Below are positions 21,377-22,576 of a stretch of DNA of 22,576 nucleotides, piece by piece. The stretch is from Saccoglossus kowalevskii (taxonomy: Eukaryota > Hemichordata > Enteropneusta > Harrimaniidae). The DNA lies in contig NW_003118947.1 of assembly GCF_000003605.2 (NCBI RefSeq), positions 18,346 to 40,921 on the forward strand, read 5' to 3'. The notes under the pieces are model-generated. The model was not told the DNA's origin and searched no databases. It saw only the letters and a program-made list of their open reading frames with translations. The translations under genes were made by a program, and so were the position numbers. How positions within the stretch are numbered: position 1 is the stretch's first letter; every line of letters starts with the position of its first letter.

Positions 21377-21504
21377 GGATCGGTTTCTACAGTTTTGTCA
21401 GGTTACTAAAACACCGTTTGTACAAATATTTAGACATTCCGTCGTCTTCATTCACTTGCTCACAGACAATTTTCAACGTTGGAATAAGAAATTTTGGAAT
21501 ATAA
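21361..21504 (+). pseudogene. 3' part of the disrupted secreted-peptide gene
   Basis: Immediately right of the element the sequence reads MLKDD, the counterpart of MLQED left of it, then continues WIGFYSFVRLLKH and on to a TAA at 21502-21504. The frame is preserved across the duplicated target. If the element and one target copy are removed on paper, the uninterrupted frame would be about 77 codons with a signal peptide, one cysteine early (residue 23) and one late (about residue 63). Alternatively the first exon ends at CAG/GTTACT (21399-21407), a weak donor. An AATAAA lies at 21951-21956. Function is unknown. Confidence 0.5.
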
Positions 21505-21637
21505 TATAGACCTTCTGTTCGCGACTCCGGGAGAATCAGCGAGGATTAGCGTGCATATCATTAGCGTTGTTTTTGACACTCTTGAGATGAATTGCCGTCA
21601 TGTTAATATTCCTAGAATGCAAAGCGCCTCCCTTTGA

Positions 21638-21756
21638 ACGCATGCGCATAGGGATTGTGACACCGCCATTGTTTTAATCTGTGATGAGCTCCCCGACCCT
21701 CATATTTATGGTACAGCAATGCTGATTGGTGGCACCAGCTAATTGGCGCGCCCAAT
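21638..21756. promoter_or_regulatory. promoter-like patch: NRF1-like site and CCAAT boxes
   Basis: ACGCATGCGCA (21638-21648) is close to the NRF1 consensus GCGCATGCGC. Three CCAAT boxes follow: two inverted (ATTGG at 21725-21729 and 21742-21746) and one direct (21752-21756). The last two flank a CGCGCC core in a near-palindrome. Local GC and CpG content is raised. A TATAAAT lies at 21918-21924. NF-Y boxes clustered with an NRF1 site are common in animal promoters, but no adjacent gene is recognised. Confidence 0.4.
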
Positions 21757-21807
21757 CAAAAGACTCAATTCAACTGCAGTGAAATGCAGCTTTTCCTAAC
21801 ACGATCA

Positions 21808-21859
21808 CACACGGGTTCGTGGGCCGGTTATGAAAGGCCGGCTTTAGCGAAACCGTGCG
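21808..21859 (+). other. GC-rich nested stem-loop
   Basis: CACACGGGTTCG (21808-21819) pairs with CGAAACCGTGCG (21848-21859) at 10 of 12 positions. An inner stem GCCGG (21823-21827) pairs with CCGGC (21838-21842). It could be a structured transcript segment or an inverted repeat in the DNA. There is no RNA family I recognise. Confidence 0.35.
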
Positions 21860-22220
21860 ATTCGGACGATGTGTGCCCACATATGCACAAATAACGCGTT
21901 TTTATTCAATTGACGGTATAAATGGTATTTAAATACCTTGAGGACCACCAAATAAATTTACAACGCAATTATTTTCAAATTGTAATCATCGATTCTGACC
22001 TAAATTTCAATGATATTGTCAACATCGAAGTCTAGTTCTGTCTTCAATGTTCTGTTAGTTCATTTGAGCTTCATGTGTATTTCTAAGTTACGTGTCCAAT
22101 AATTAAAAAAAAATGTTAATATAATATTAATGACAATTGTTCAATAGTTAGTTGATAACGCAAGGTTCAATGTTCAATCATTCATTCAAGCTGGACAACA
22201 GCCGATATGTCGTGATCTGT
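21860..22220. other. non-coding stretch, nothing recognised
   Basis: AT-rich sequence containing the TATAAAT and the AATAAA already noted for neighbouring entries. No gene or other repeat was seen before the terminal minisatellite. Confidence 0.5.
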
Positions 22221-22576
22221 CAAGGTGCCGAAAATTACCAACGTAATACCTCTCTACCAAGGTGCCGAAAATTACCGATGTAATTTCTGTCTATCAAGGT
22301 GCCAACTATTACCAACGTAATACTTCTATGTCAAGGTATCGAATATTACCAACGTAATTACAAACGTAATTCCTCATTACCAAGGTGCCGAATATTACCA
22401 ACGTAATTACAAACGTAATTCCTCACTACCAAGGTGCCGAATATTACCAACGTAATTACAAACGTAATTCCTCACTACCAAGGTGCCGAATATTACCAAC
22501 GTAATACTTCTCTGTCAAGGTGACAAATATTACCAACGTAATACTTCTCTGTCAAAATGCCAACTATTAGCGATGT
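22221..22576. repeat. minisatellite mixing 37-bp and 49-bp units
   Basis: Units starting CAAGGTGCCGA begin at 22221, 22258, 22295, 22332, 22381, 22430, 22479, 22516 and 22553, giving lengths 37, 37, 37, 49, 49, 49, 37, 37 and a partial unit cut by the window end. The 49-bp form has an extra ATTACAAACGTA beside ATTACCAACGTA, a 12-bp internal duplication, and a different unit end (CCTCACTAC against CTTCTCTGT). Confidence 0.93.

Noticed and set aside
22221-22576. Repeat array resembling a CRISPR
   Set aside because: What looks like a spacer is itself repeated from unit to unit, so it is a minisatellite.

Overview
The window looks like AT-rich intergenic DNA from an animal genome, most likely a marine invertebrate. 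I cannot place it more precisely. The reasons are long non-coding stretches, no operon-like packing, decayed retrotransposon pieces of metazoan type, many minisatellites, and a decayed copy of a large cysteine-containing protein that I recall as a multi-copy family in invertebrate gene models. No intact multi-domain gene, tRNA, rRNA or CRISPR array is visible. Almost every open frame above 60 codons is a chance frame or a shadow.

Layout. Bases 1-6300 are AT-rich non-coding DNA with a CAA microsatellite (1649) and a compact E-box/CCAAT/CRE cluster (3593). At 6319-6702 (minus) lies a deleted reverse-transcriptase fragment. Bases 6703-10500 hold nothing firm apart from an RFX X-box-like palindrome (10401). 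A degenerate tandem repeat of about 110 bp fills roughly 10510-11150. A 5'-truncated LINE (minus, 11905-12660) ends in a TTTA-rich tail. Next to it, 12963-15741 (minus) is a frameshift-riddled pseudogene of the large protein. Bases 16000-18800 are non-coding, with a 177-bp-spaced repeat pair, paired E-boxes and a small inverted-repeat unit.

The most informative region is 19060-21504. A short open frame beginning with a clear signal peptide (19143) is cut by a 2,112-bp non-coding foldback-type element (19249-21360). The element has 100-bp terminal inverted repeats whose inner part is a 20-bp minisatellite, plus several further tandem repeats inside. It is flanked by a 16-bp direct repeat (14/16 identical), and the peptide frame resumes immediately beyond the right copy. 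The simplest reading is a transposon inserted into the coding sequence of a small secreted peptide, with an unusually long target-site duplication for an element with terminal inverted repeats.

The right end holds a CpG-richer promoter-like patch (NRF1-like site, three CCAAT boxes), a stem-loop, and a minisatellite that mixes 37-bp and 49-bp units and runs off the window. The visible genes do not form a pathway. The window is mainly a record of insertions and local tandem amplification.
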